DNA from: Streptomyces sp. F001
Lineage (GTDB): Bacteria; Actinomycetota; Actinomycetes; Streptomycetales; Streptomycetaceae
Length of the DNA stretch: 64,000 nt
Assembly (NCBI RefSeq): GCF_004187715.1
Contig: NZ_QZWF01000002.1
Location: 682,001 to 746,000 of the forward strand
Direction: 5' to 3'
Under the pieces are notes generated by a model. That model had not been told where the DNA came from, did no database searches, and saw only the letters and a list, made by a program, of their open reading frames with translations. The translations under genes and the position numbers were made by a program. This document shows positions 18,573 through 26,934 of this stretch, piece after piece (the stretch's first letter is position 1; every line of letters starts with the position of its first letter).

Positions 18573-19619
18573 TCACCCGCTGGCCCGCAGCACCAACTCC
18601 GGCTCCAGGAGGCGCTGGAGGGGGTCCAGATCCGAGGGTCCGCTGGTAGCACGGAGAAGTTCGGCCATGATCAAGCGACCCACCTCCTCGATCGGCTGCC
18701 GCACGCTCGACAACCCCAGCGCCGACGCCGCCGCCGTGTCGTCGAAGCCCACCACGGCCACGTCCTCGCCCGCTCGCAGCCCGCGGTCACGCAGGGCCTG
18801 GAGCGCGCCCACCGCCAGCGTGTCCGTCGCCGCGACGACCGCACTCGGCGGCTCCGGTCGGTCCAGCAGCTCGGCCATGAGACATGTCCCCGTCGACATC
18901 GCGTCCGGCCCGCGTACGTCCAGCCGGTGGCTCTGCGCCAGCAGGCCGTGCCGGTCCATGGCCGCGAGCCAGCCGCGCGCCCTGGCGTCGCCGACGCTCG
19001 TCCCCTCCGGCCAGCCGAGGAACCCGATCCGCCGGTGGCCCGCCGCCACCAAATGGTCGACGGCGGCCTCCGTTCCGGCCGCGTTGTCGATGTCGACCCA
19101 GCTGTAGCGGTCGGTGCCGGCAGCGGTGCGTCCGAAGGCGGCGAAGGGAACGCCGGCGGCGATCAGCCGCTCCGGCCGCTGATCGTGCGGCTCGATGTCG
19201 TAGAGCACCACACCGCTCACGGCACCGGTGCGCCACAACGCGGTGCAGTGGTCGCTCTCCGCGTCCGTGTCGGCTGCCGTGAACAGCAGCACATGGTGGT
19301 TCCCGGCCTGACCCGCCTCGACGAGCGCGTGCAGGAAGCGGTCGTTGATGGCAGCCACGGACTCGGTGGACACCGACTGGATCCGGTACCCGACCATCCC
19401 GGGCGAGCTGGCCCGCAGCGAGCGGGCCACCCGGTTCGGGTGGTAGCCGAGCTCGGCGATGACCTGCTCCACCCGCTCGCGGGTCACAGGGCGTACGCGG
19501 TGGGGTGCGTTGAGCACGTTGGACACCGTCTGGCGGGAGACCCCGGCCGCCTGAGCGACGTCCGAGATCGTGGCGGAGCCTCCTGCGGCAGGGCGCCCGC
19601 GCCCGGAGTCGAGTGCCAC
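18573..19619 (-). CDS. LacI-family transcriptional regulator of the sugar operon
   Basis: A 348-residue repressor. The GTG at 19619 has AGGGAG eight bases before it; a longer in-frame start exists at 19706 but without homologous sequence. Residues ~16-70 hold the LacI HTH and hinge (ATISDVAQAAGVSRQTVSNV, RPVTRERVEQVIAELGYHPN). The rest is a periplasmic-binding-protein-like effector domain ending in PSDLDPLQRLLEPELVLRAS. It converges on the GH65 gene. A shared TTGAACG half-site at its own promoter and at the ABC operon promoter suggests it represses both and responds to the transported sugar. Confidence 0.92.
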   Translation of the reverse strand: MALDSGRGRPAAGGSATISDVAQAAGVSRQTVSNVLNAPHRVRPVTRERVEQVIAELGYHPNRVARSLRASSPGMVGYRIQSVSTESVAAINDRFLHALVEAGQAGNHHVLLFTAADTDAESDHCTALWRTGAVSGVVLYDIEPHDQRPERLIAAGVPFAAFGRTAAGTDRYSWVDIDNAAGTEAAVDHLVAAGHRRIGFLGWPEGTSVGDARARGWLAAMDRHGLLAQSHRLDVRGPDAMSTGTCLMAELLDRPEPPSAVVAATDTLAVGALQALRDRGLRAGEDVAVVGFDDTAAASALGLSSVRQPIEEVGRLIMAELLRATSGPSDLDPLQRLLEPELVLRASG

Positions 19620-19714
19620 GCTCACTCCCTGGATGGTCTCGGCCGAACCATGAACCGTACACGGGGGCGGACGGTCGGCCGCGTCCTCGGACCCCCGTGC
19701 CCCCAAGTCGGTCG

Positions 19715-19728
19715 ATTTTATCGTTCAA
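19715..19728 (-). promoter_or_regulatory. Candidate LacI-type operator at the regulator's own promoter
   Basis: On the minus strand TTGAACGATAAAAT, sharing TTGAACGAT-AAAT with the operator over the sugar operon promoter (12052-12065). It lies about 95 bases upstream of the GTG start of the lacI-type gene, fitting autoregulation. Confidence 0.5.
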
Positions 19729-19859
19729 GCCGCCGTTGTCGATCCCCTCCTTCGGTGCGGCATCCGGGCGGCGACGGGTACCGGGGGAGGGCCCGAACGC
19801 GGCCACCGGCTCCTTCGGCCCGCCCGCCGCCCAGTGCTGCCCGGCAGCAGCGGTGAGCG

Positions 19860-20630
19860 CTACGCGGCGATGACCGCGGCGCCCGTGCGGCCGCCGTCGA
19901 CGTCCACCACGGTTCCGTGTACGAAGGCGGACTCGTCACTGGCCAGCCAGACGGCCGCGTGTGCGACGGCGTCCGGGGTGCCGACGCCGCCGGCCGGGGT
20001 CCCGTTCATCATGACCTGGCCCGGATGGGGTTCGCTTCCCTCCGGCGCCGGGGGCAGGATCACACCCGGCGAGATGGCGTTCACTCGCACGCCCATGGGC
20101 CCGAACTCGGCGGCCCATGCCCGGGTGAGCGTCTCCATGGCTCCCTTGGTGGAGCTGTAGAGCGCGCCGACCGGGACGCCGAGGCGGGCGATCCAGGAGC
20201 CGAGGTTGATGATCACCCCGCCACCGGCCTCGGTCATGACGGGAACGACGGCAGCGGTCAGGAAGAAGGGTGCCTTCACGTTCACCGCGTAGACCTGGTC
20301 GAACGTCTTCTCGTCGGTCGTGGTGGTCGCGGCGGCCGGGTAGATGCCGGCGTTGTTCACCAGGATGTCGATCCGTCCGCTCAAGGTCTCGCGGGCCCGT
20401 TCGGCGAGGTCCTGGGAGGCTTGCACGCTGCCGTCGAGGTCCGCCACCAGGAAGTCGGCCCGCCCACCGGATGCCCGGATGCCCTCGACCACCTTCGCGC
20501 CTCGTTCCCGGTTGCGCCCGGACACGATGACGTGCGCCCCCTCGGCGGCGAATGCCTCGGCGATCGCCTGCCCGATATTGCTGGTCGACCCCGTGACCAG
20601 GGCCGATTTGTTCCGCAGTCTTTCACTCAT
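19860..20630 (-). CDS. SDR-family NAD(P)-dependent oxidoreductase
   Basis: A 256-residue classical short-chain dehydrogenase starting at the ATG at 20630 (AAGGGATC ribosome site). Cofactor loop TGSTSNIGQA (residues ~14-23), DILVNNAGIY, and the active-site LYSSTK (Tyr-X3-Lys) with the upstream Ser in NLGSWIARLG. The C-terminal loop carries FVHGTVVDVDGG. The Asn in place of a Gly in the cofactor loop is a minor variation. Divergent from a tetR-type gene with two palindromes in the shared promoter region, which suggests repression by that regulator. The alcohol or ketone substrate is unknown. Confidence 0.92.
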   Translation of the reverse strand: MSERLRNKSALVTGSTSNIGQAIAEAFAAEGAHVIVSGRNRERGAKVVEGIRASGGRADFLVADLDGSVQASQDLAERARETLSGRIDILVNNAGIYPAAATTTTDEKTFDQVYAVNVKAPFFLTAAVVPVMTEAGGGVIINLGSWIARLGVPVGALYSSTKGAMETLTRAWAAEFGPMGVRVNAISPGVILPPAPEGSEPHPGQVMMNGTPAGGVGTPDAVAHAAVWLASDESAFVHGTVVDVDGGRTGAAVIAA

Positions 20631-20730
20631 GGGTGATCCCTTGTCTGGCACTGCGCGGTCGGGGCATCCGACCGGCTTCGGACGGCGGCCCGGTGCCCGA
20701 GCCGCGCGATCCACTGTGCGTCGCCAAAAA

Positions 20731-20798
20731 TGGACCGGCAAGTCCAGAATGAGCGACTCGGCCGGGTCCCGGTATGTAAAGTGGACTCGCCAGTCCAC
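20731..20798. promoter_or_regulatory. Two TGGAC-N6-GTCCA palindromes in the SDR/tetR divergent promoter
   Basis: Site 1 is TGGACCGGCAAGTCCA at 20731-20746; site 2 is TGGACTCGCCAGTCCA at 20782-20797, extended by G and C. Their centres are 51 bases apart, close to five helical turns, so two TetR dimers could bind the same face of the DNA. TATGTA at 20773-20778 could be the -10 box of the tetR gene, placing site 2 at its start point. Confidence 0.7.
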
Positions 20799-20811
20799 TG
20801 AGGTAGGGGGC

Positions 20812-21429
20812 ATGATGCCGGACGCGCCGACCGCCAAGGGCCGGGCCACTCGGGCCCGCATCGTCGAGGGCGCGGCCGAGGTGCTGCGAGAGCAAGGCGT
20901 CGTCTTCACGACGCTCGACGACATCCGTGGCCGTACCGGCACGAGCAAGAGTCAGCTCTTCCACTACTTCCCCGACGGCAAGGACGAACTGCTGCTGGCG
21001 GTGGCCCAGTTCGAGGCGGATCGTGTCCTGGCGGATCAGCAGCCGCACCTGGGGAGTCTCGACTCGTGGGAGTCCTGGTACCGGTGGCGGGACGCCGTGG
21101 TGGAACGCTATGAACGACAGGGGGATGAATGCCCCCTGGGGTCCCTGTTCCTGCAGGTCGGACGGTCCCGCCCCGGCTCACGGGCCATCGTGACGGAGCT
21201 GATGCGCCAGTGGCAGGAGCAACTCGCCCGCGGTATGCGTGCCCTTCAGGCGGGCGGCCTGGTGTCGCCGGCCTTCGACGTGGACCGGGCGGCCGCGGCG
21301 TTGCTGGCCGGAATCCAGGGAGGCGTGGCGATCATGATGTCCACGGGCGACACGAGTCACCTCGAGGCGGCGCTGGACAACGCCATCGAGAACCTACGGG
21401 CATCGGCGACCGGGCACACCGGCAAGTGA
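20812..21429 (+). CDS. TetR-family transcriptional regulator
   Basis: A 205-residue regulator. Residues ~10-58 form the TetR HTH: GRATRARIVEGAAEVLREQG and TTLDDIRGRTGTSKSQLFHY followed by FPDGKDELLL. The C-terminal ligand domain contains ECPLGSLFLQVG and AALLAGIQGGVAIMM, as in the TetR_C group that controls adjacent SDR or quinone reductase genes. It starts at ATG 20812 (AGGTAGGGGG). Paired palindromes just upstream suggest it represses itself and the divergent SDR gene. Confidence 0.92.
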   Translation: MMPDAPTAKGRATRARIVEGAAEVLREQGVVFTTLDDIRGRTGTSKSQLFHYFPDGKDELLLAVAQFEADRVLADQQPHLGSLDSWESWYRWRDAVVERYERQGDECPLGSLFLQVGRSRPGSRAIVTELMRQWQEQLARGMRALQAGGLVSPAFDVDRAAAALLAGIQGGVAIMMSTGDTSHLEAALDNAIENLRASATGHTGK

Positions 21430-21449
21430 CGGCATCAGCCGTCGCCGCG

Positions 21450-21535
21450 CAGGATCGGAGTTCGCCGCCTTGCGGACGGTCCGGTGGGTCACGCCGTACT
21501 TGCGCTCCAGGGACCGCATCGAAGCGCCCGCATGG
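21450..21535 (-). pseudogene. Transposase helix-turn-helix scrap (IS21-like)
   Basis: A short minus-strand piece, MRSLERKYGVTHRTVRKA (ATG at 21519), that resembles the HTH of IstA-type transposases. Nothing else of such a gene remains. It abuts the ThuA-like fragment and probably marks the junction of a deletion. Confidence 0.4.
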
Positions 21536-21539
21536 AGCG

Positions 21540-21837
21540 TTCGAAGCCGGCGCGTTGGGCCGTGGTGTGCGGTGCGTCGTCCAGGAACAGGACGACCTGG
21601 TAGTTGTTGACCTCGCCGTTTGCGAGCAGGTCCCAGTCGGTTGTCGCTGTGCAGGTGAAGTTGTTCGCTGCGGCGGTCCGCGGGAACCACTCGTTGGCTT
21701 CCTTGACGGAGTCGATGTGCGCGGCGTCCCAGGCGCCGTTGTAGAAGGTGATGACCTTGAAGGGAGCCCTGGGGCGCGGCGGAAGGGGGCCCGGCGTGGG
21801 CCGGGGCGGTCGGCCCCAGCACCAGCGCCAGCAGCAT
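21540..21837 (-). pseudogene. Secreted ThuA-like domain protein, frameshifted and truncated
   Basis: Begins with a signal peptide (MLLALVLGPTAPAHA, ATG at 21837). About 15 codons later, in another frame, it continues as FKVITFYNGAWDAAHIDSVK ... VVLFLDDAPH, the first half of a ThuA/trehalose-utilisation-like domain as found in secreted streptomycete proteins. The rest is missing and is replaced by transposase-like sequence. It is the distal gene after the beta-helix protein on the same strand. Confidence 0.6.
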
Positions 21838-21860
21838 CAGCAGCCGTGTTGTGAGCCGCC

Positions 21861-24125
21861 TCAGGGGTAGTTCACCAGGTTGGCCACGTTGGTGGAGGAG
21901 TTGGACGGGCCGCCTCGGTCGTTGATGACGTGCTGGATGGTCCCGGTGCCGCCGAGTGAGACGGTCACCATGTTCTGGAAGCGCACGTTCGGGTTGTTGG
22001 GCACTTCGAAGGCGTGCTCGGCGGTGACGGACGGGTTGACGTTGAAGTAGCAGTAGCTGCCGAGTCCGTAGGCCTGGTGGCTGGTGACGGAGTTGGCGAC
22101 CTTGTAGGCGGCGTAGCCCTGCGTGGAGCCGTTCATCCAGGCGGCCTGGTTCGGCGGGTCGTAGGGCATTTCGTTCTGGTAGAAGTACGTGCGTCCGCCG
22201 TTGCCGTTCCAGATGGTCTGGTGTTTCTGGTAGTGCTCGACGAACAGGCCGTACATGGTGACGTTGTCGCCGTTGACGACGAGTCCGGTGTCGGCGGTGT
22301 TGGTGTTCCAGCCGATGCCGCTGCCGTGGTCGCCGCGCCAGATCCACAGGTGGTCGCCGATGACGTGGTCGCTGTTGACGACGAGGCTGGTGGTCGCCTT
22401 GCCCACGGCGGCTCCGCCGACCCGGAAGTAGACGTCGTGCAGGGAGGTGGGGTTCGCCGCGTGGCCGGCGGCGGCGCCGGCCGGGCCGACCTCCATGAGC
22501 GTGGGTGAGTTGGTGGTGCCTGCGTCGAAGAGGATGCCCGCGATCTTCACCCCGTCGACGTCGGCGACCGTCATGGCGGTGATGCCGTTGTCCGGGATGA
22601 ATGTGGCGAGGCCGAGTCCGAGGACGACGGTGTCGGGACGGGTGACCTGCAGGGTCTGGTCGAGATGGTAGACGCCGGGGGTGACCAGCAGGTTCTTGCC
22701 TTCGGCGAGAGCGGCGTTGATCTGTGCGGCGCTCGCGCCCGGTTTGACGACGAAGAACTGGTCCATGCCGAGCGAGGTGCCTGCGGCGGTTCCGTTCGCC
22801 CAGGTGGTGGCCGAGGAGTTGGTCCGCAGGGAAGGGACGAATACCTTGTAGGCGCCCGCGTCGTCCATGTAGAGGAACGGCTTTTCCCGCACGGTGGGGG
22901 TCTGGTTCACCGTGGTGTAGGGCGGGTTGGGGAAGCTGGTGCCGGGCACGCCCTGGCTGCCCACGAAGACCATGTTCCAGTTGGAACCGGTCCAGCTGCC
23001 GAGCTGGGAATTGCGGGTCAGCCACTGCTGCTGGGTGCCGGAGCGGACCTGGCCGTCGATCTTGCTGTCGGCCATGAACCCGCCGCTGGACCAGCCGCCG
23101 TCACTGAGTTCCAGGTTGCCGCGGACATGCATGCGCCGGTACCCGGAGGCCTGGGAGACCGCCCACCGGTCGGTGCCGCCCGTGGGGTTCACCGACAGGT
23201 TCTCGGCGCCGCGCCAGAAGTTGTGGGTGGCGTTCTGCGGCGGGAACCAGTCTGCCTCCACGTGCACGGCGCCGTTGATGGTGACGGAGTCGGGTGACTG
23301 GCCCAGGCCCAGGACCTGCGTGTAGAAGCCGACGTTGACGTCGTTGCTGTACGTGCCGGGCTTGAACATCACGGCGTAGCGCTGGGAGCCGAACTGGTTC
23401 GTCTCCTGCTGCTGGAAGATGGAGTTCAGTCGGCTCTGGATCGTCGAGGACGGCATCGACGGGTCGAAGACGACCACGTTGGGGCCGAGGTCGACGTCCC
23501 CGGGCGCGGTGCTCACGGGCGCGACGTGGAAGCGCTGGGCGGCCGTTCCGTTGCAGGTGTACTGCACCAGCTGGACGCTGTCGGCCGTCGAGGCGGACGG
23601 GACGTCGAGGCACTTGCCGCTGTGCCGGTTGACGAAGTGGTAGGCGCCGCCGCCCTCGTCGACGGGCTGCCACTGCTGGTTGTTGCCGCCGCCGTACGTC
23701 CACAGGTGCACGGCCGCGTTGTCAGCCGTGGACACGTTGCTCACATCCACCACCTGCTGGGCGTCATTGCGGTTGTCGATCCGCACGAAGCCGTCGCTGG
23801 TCGGTGTGAAGCTCCACTGCTGTGCGGTGCTGTTGTTGCAGGTGTACTGCTGCACCGCCGTGCCGTTCACGGTGCCGGCCGCTCGGGCGTCCAGGCACTT
23901 TCCGCTGCCGCTGTTCACGACTGTGGACCAGCCCGTGGGCAGGGCTGCTGTGGCGGAGTCCGGCGATGTTGCCGCCGTAGGGGTGGTTGCCTGGGTGGGC
24001 TGTGCGGTGGTGAGGATCGAGACGGCCGTGGTGACGGCCACGAGGACAGCGGTCCACCGGCCGTGGTCATGGGGCGCGGCTGAGCCGTGCCGGCCGCCGA
24101 TGAGGGGGCGCGCGGGTCTGAGCAT
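21861..24125 (-). CDS. Secreted ricin-B lectin (CBM13) plus right-handed beta-helix protein
   Basis: A 754-residue exported protein. An N-terminal hydrophobic signal (AVLVAVTTAVSILTTAQPTQA) is followed at residues ~60-205 by a ricin-type lectin domain with repeated GKCLD and QQW motifs (SGKCLDARAAGTVNGTAVQQ, SGKCLDVPSASTADSVQLVQ). The remaining ~540 residues read like a pectate-lyase-type beta-helix (VVVFDPSMPSSTIQSRLNSI, then FIPDNGITAMTVADVDGVKI and NSDHVIGDHLWIWRGDHGSG). Such proteins are often annotated as adenylyl cyclase or coagulation-factor domain proteins, but the architecture suggests polysaccharide binding and cleavage outside the cell. Neighbouring ThuA-like and chitinase fragments are of the same secreted class. 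Confidence 0.85.
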   Translation of the reverse strand: MLRPARPLIGGRHGSAAPHDHGRWTAVLVAVTTAVSILTTAQPTQATTPTAATSPDSATAALPTGWSTVVNSGSGKCLDARAAGTVNGTAVQQYTCNNSTAQQWSFTPTSDGFVRIDNRNDAQQVVDVSNVSTADNAAVHLWTYGGGNNQQWQPVDEGGGAYHFVNRHSGKCLDVPSASTADSVQLVQYTCNGTAAQRFHVAPVSTAPGDVDLGPNVVVFDPSMPSSTIQSRLNSIFQQQETNQFGSQRYAVMFKPGTYSNDVNVGFYTQVLGLGQSPDSVTINGAVHVEADWFPPQNATHNFWRGAENLSVNPTGGTDRWAVSQASGYRRMHVRGNLELSDGGWSSGGFMADSKIDGQVRSGTQQQWLTRNSQLGSWTGSNWNMVFVGSQGVPGTSFPNPPYTTVNQTPTVREKPFLYMDDAGAYKVFVPSLRTNSSATTWANGTAAGTSLGMDQFFVVKPGASAAQINAALAEGKNLLVTPGVYHLDQTLQVTRPDTVVLGLGLATFIPDNGITAMTVADVDGVKIAGILFDAGTTNSPTLMEVGPAGAAAGHAANPTSLHDVYFRVGGAAVGKATTSLVVNSDHVIGDHLWIWRGDHGSGIGWNTNTADTGLVVNGDNVTMYGLFVEHYQKHQTIWNGNGGRTYFYQNEMPYDPPNQAAWMNGSTQGYAAYKVANSVTSHQAYGLGSYCYFNVNPSVTAEHAFEVPNNPNVRFQNMVTVSLGGTGTIQHVINDRGGPSNSSTNVANLVNYP

Positions 24126-24195
24126 GTCGTCTCCTGGGCCGACGAAGCGGCATGTGTGGGGGGGGGGTAGGAAGGAGAGGCCGAAAGAGGGGGCG

Positions 24196-24596
24196 TCAGC
24201 CGTTGTACTGGGCGAAGACCCGCGTGAAGTCCCATGGCTGATGGGAGACTGCCGAGCAGGTGTCGGCCCCGCCGCCGGTGCACGGCCGGTCGCGGTTGAC
24301 CGACCGGAAGGTCAGCCGCGCCGGGTGGCGCTGTTGGGCGTAGCCGAGAACGGTGCGGAAGTCGTCGACGGTCACTGTCGCGTCCAGGCGCCGTCGGCCT
24401 GCAGGTTGACGATGTCGCTGGCGGCGGTGACGGTCCACTGCTGGGCGGCGGTGCCGTTGTGGTCGTACAGCTGTATGGCCGTGGCGGTACCCGCGACGTC
24501 CCCCCACCTGCCGCCGACACCGGTGATCTGCCCGGTGGCAGCCGCTGTGCCCAGTGCACTGCGTACCGCGGATTGGCGTAGAAGCCTCGTGGTCAT
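24196..24596 (-). pseudogene. Secreted chitinase (GH18) C-terminus and ricin-type repeat, relic
   Basis: The 3' part encodes FRTVLGYAQQRHPARLTFRS and VNRDRPCTGGGADTCS with the terminal WDFTRVFAQYNG, the usual end of streptomycete family 18 chitinases. Just upstream, in another frame, is a single CBM13 repeat (GDVAGTATAIQLYDHNGTAA QQW). The whole catalytic barrel is missing and the two parts are out of frame, so this is the scar of a deletion. Confidence 0.7.
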
Positions 24597-24829
24597 CGGG
24601 TCACCGTCCATTTCGGCGGGCGGCACCGCAGGTCGATGGCTGCGGCCGGGCTGGCGCGGGCGGTGCTGCCCTAAGAGAATGCGGAATGGCATGTATATGA
24701 CAGGTCGCGCGTGAAGGACCTGCGGAAACGTGAGCGGTACTACATCTGCCGGGGTGGGGATCGAGCGCTTAGTGGTCTGCGTCGTAAGTCCTTCGGGGGT
24801 TGACTTCGGAGCCGGTCGTGGGTGTGTGC

Positions 24830-24863
24830 GCTGTCAGCTGTCAGCTGTCAGCTGTCAGCTGTC
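24830..24863. repeat. Tandem repeat, 7-bp unit, nearly five copies
   Basis: GCTGTCA is repeated four times plus six bases, inside the left end of the IS630-type element. The stop codon of the passenger gene (24855-24857) lies within the array, so changes in copy number could alter the end of that protein. Confidence 0.9.
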
Positions 24864-25190
24864 GAAGGCGGTGAGGTGGAGGTGGCAGGCGGTGTCGAGG
24901 GCGTCCTCCGGGGTGCCGCTGCCACTGCCGGTGGGCAGGAGGGCGTCCTGGTAGCGGTCGCTGGCCGGGTCGTGCAGGGCGAAGCCCCAACGGCTGGCGG
25001 TGCCGTGGTAGCGCAGGCGCATCAGCTTGACGCTCTGGCCGTAGGCCAGTTCGCCGTCCACGTAGGCGTACTGGCCCCGATGGCGGACGCGCAGGCCGGC
25101 CAGCTGCGGCCAAGCGGCCTTGGCGCGCATGTTCAGATACAGCTCGAGTTGGAGCCGGGCATGTTCCGAGGGCGTTGGCACAGCGGACAT
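24855..25190 (-). CDS. Conserved hypothetical passenger gene of the IS630-type element
   Basis: A 111-residue soluble protein starting MSAVPTPSEHARLQLELYLN (ATG at 25190). It contains GLRVRHRGQYAYVDGELAYG, SRWGFALHDPASDRYQDALL and an end ALDTACHLHLTAFDS, the pattern of a small alpha/beta protein; I recall similar streptomycete hypothetical proteins but no known function. It lies divergent to the transposase and wholly inside the inverted repeats, so it moves with the element. Whether it is a regulator of transposition or a captured gene cannot be told. Confidence 0.7.
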   Translation of the reverse strand: MSAVPTPSEHARLQLELYLNMRAKAAWPQLAGLRVRHRGQYAYVDGELAYGQSVKLMRLRYHGTASRWGFALHDPASDRYQDALLPTGSGSGTPEDALDTACHLHLTAFDS

Positions 25191-25250
25191 CCTGCCGGAG
25201 GGTCGGCGATCGGGGGCGGGCAGGATACGGCCTGTCGTGATCCACTTCTC

Positions 25251-26435
25251 GTGATCGGCTTGCCCGCCTTGCCCGTTGCCCCTGCCCGCCCGATAACCCT
25301 GACCGCCTCCGAGCGCAAGCGGCTCAAGACGATGGCCTACGGCCACAAGACCGAGCACCGGCTCCGTCAGCGCGCCCAGGTCGTCCTGCACGCGGCCCGG
25401 GGCCGCCCCAACGCCCGCATCGCCCGCGAGATGGGGCTGCACCTGGACACCGTCCGCACCTGGCGCGGCCGATTCGCCGAGCACCGGCTGCCCGCCCTGT
25501 CCGACCGCAAGCGCTCCGGGCGTCCCGCCTCCTTCACACCGCTGCAGACCGCCCAGGTCAAGGCCCTGGCCTGCCAACTGCCCGCCGAGAGCGGCACACC
25601 GCTCTCGCGCTGGTCGGCCCCGGAGCTGGCCCGCGAGGTCGTCGGCCGCGCCATCGCCGGCGCGATCTCCGCCTCCACCGTGCGGCGCTGGCTCAAGCAG
25701 GACGCGCTCAAGCCCTGGCAGTACCAGTCCTGGATCTTCATCACCGACCCTGCCTTCCGGTCCAGGGCCGAGCGCGTGCTCGACCTCTATGCCCGCATCT
25801 GGAACGGCGAAGCGCTTTGCGCGGACGAGTACGTGATCAGCGCGGATGAGAAGACCTCCATCCAGGCCCGCTGCCGCTGCCACCCCGCCCTGGCCCCCGG
25901 GCAGGCCAGGGCGATGCGGGTGAACCACACCTACGGCCGCGGTGGCGCCCTGGCCTACCTGGCCGCCTACGACGTCCACCACGCGAAGACTTTCGGCCGC
26001 TGCGAGCCGAGAACCGGCATCGCCCCGTTCATGGCCCTGGTCGACCAGGTCATGACCCAAGAGCCCTACGCCAGCGCGAAACGTGTGTTCTGGGTCGTGG
26101 ACAACGGCTCCTCCCACCGCGGCAAGAAGGCCGCCGACCGGCTGACCGCCGCCTACCCGAACACGGTCCTCGTCCACACCCCGGTCCACGCCTCCTGGTT
26201 AAACCAGGTGGAGATCTACTTCTCCGTTGTGCAGCGCAAGGTCGTGACACCCAACGACTTCACCGACCTCAACGAGGTCGCGGACCGGCTCCGAGCCTTC
26301 GAAGACCGCTACAACGCCACGGCACAGCCGTTCCAGTGGAGATTCACCACCTCCGACCTGGACGATCTCCTGGCCAGGCTCGACCGGCACACCGCCGATC
26401 ACCCAGAAGAATCCTCCGCCGCCCCGGCAACATGA
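25251..26435 (+). CDS. IS630-family transposase
   Basis: A 394-residue DDE transposase. The frame is open further upstream; GTG at 25251 is the most plausible start since homology begins at ITLTASERKRLKTMAYGHKT. The N-terminal HTH (NARIAREMGLHLDTVRTWRG and a second one, ISASTVRRWLKQDALKPWQY) is followed by the catalytic core: ISADEKTSIQ (Asp), FWVVDNGSSHRG (Asp) and SWLNQVEIYFSVVQRK (Glu). All catalytic residues are present and the frame is unbroken, so the element may still be active. The stop lies one base before the right inverted repeat. Confidence 0.93.
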   Translation: MIGLPALPVAPARPITLTASERKRLKTMAYGHKTEHRLRQRAQVVLHAARGRPNARIAREMGLHLDTVRTWRGRFAEHRLPALSDRKRSGRPASFTPLQTAQVKALACQLPAESGTPLSRWSAPELAREVVGRAIAGAISASTVRRWLKQDALKPWQYQSWIFITDPAFRSRAERVLDLYARIWNGEALCADEYVISADEKTSIQARCRCHPALAPGQARAMRVNHTYGRGGALAYLAAYDVHHAKTFGRCEPRTGIAPFMALVDQVMTQEPYASAKRVFWVVDNGSSHRGKKAADRLTAAYPNTVLVHTPVHASWLNQVEIYFSVVQRKVVTPNDFTDLNEVADRLRAFEDRYNATAQPFQWRFTTSDLDDLLARLDRHTADHPEESSAAPAT

Positions 26436-26479
26436 TCAACCCCCGAAGGACTTACGACGCAGACCACTTAGACGTCATC

Positions 26480-26934
26480 TCATTTGGCGAGCCTGCGGTA
26501 GCAGATGAGGGTGCAGGCGATGCTGGTGAAGGCGAGGAAGTGCTCGGCTTTGCGCTCGTAGCGGCGGTGGAGGCGGCGGCAGCCGGCGAGCCAGGCCATG
26601 GTGCGTTCGATGGTCCAGCGGTGGCGGCCCAGACGTGTGGAGGACTCGATGCCCTTGCGGGCGATGCGGTGATGGATGCCTCGCTTGCGGAGCCATCGCC
26701 GCAGGTGGTCGTAGTCGTAGCCCTTGTCCGCGTGCAGCTTGGCGGGGCGGCGTCGGCGGGGTCCGCGGCGGGAGCGGATCGGAGGGATGCCCCGGACCAG
26801 TGGTTCGAGGGCCTGGCTGTCGTGGAGGTTCGCGCCGGAGATGCCGATCGAGAGGGGCAGACCGGTCCGCTCCGTGATCAAGTGGATCTTCGAGCCCTTC
26901 TTGCCCCGATCGACAGGATTCGGACCTGTCAGGT
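26480..26934 (-). CDS. IS5-type transposase, second frame (copy 2)
   Basis: C-terminal catalytic half read after a -1 frameshift: KIHLITERTGLPLSIGISG with the second Asp in ANLHDSQALEPLVRGIPP, KLHADKGYDYDHLRRWLRKR, and the Glu motif RHRWTIERTMAWLAGCRRLH. It ends at ACTLICYRRLAK. Uninterrupted here, so this copy could supply transposase for both copies. Confidence 0.9.

Larger units (their letters stand above)
24771..26468 (+). mobile_element. IS630-type element with a passenger gene
   Basis: Bounded by perfect 33-bp inverted repeats at 24771-24803 and 26436-26468 (ends AGTGGTCTGCGTCGTAAG...). Between them are a plus-strand IS630 transposase (25251-26435) and, in the left 400 bases, a minus-strand 111-residue gene (24855-25190). 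At 1.7 kb it is longer than a plain IS630 (about 1.1-1.2 kb) because of that passenger. A TTA lies next to both ends; a clean TA duplication cannot be assigned since the right flank was then hit by the second IS5 copy. Confidence 0.85.

Noticed and set aside
24830..24863. Possible CRISPR-like array
   Set aside because: The unit is 7 bases with no spacers; a simple tandem repeat.
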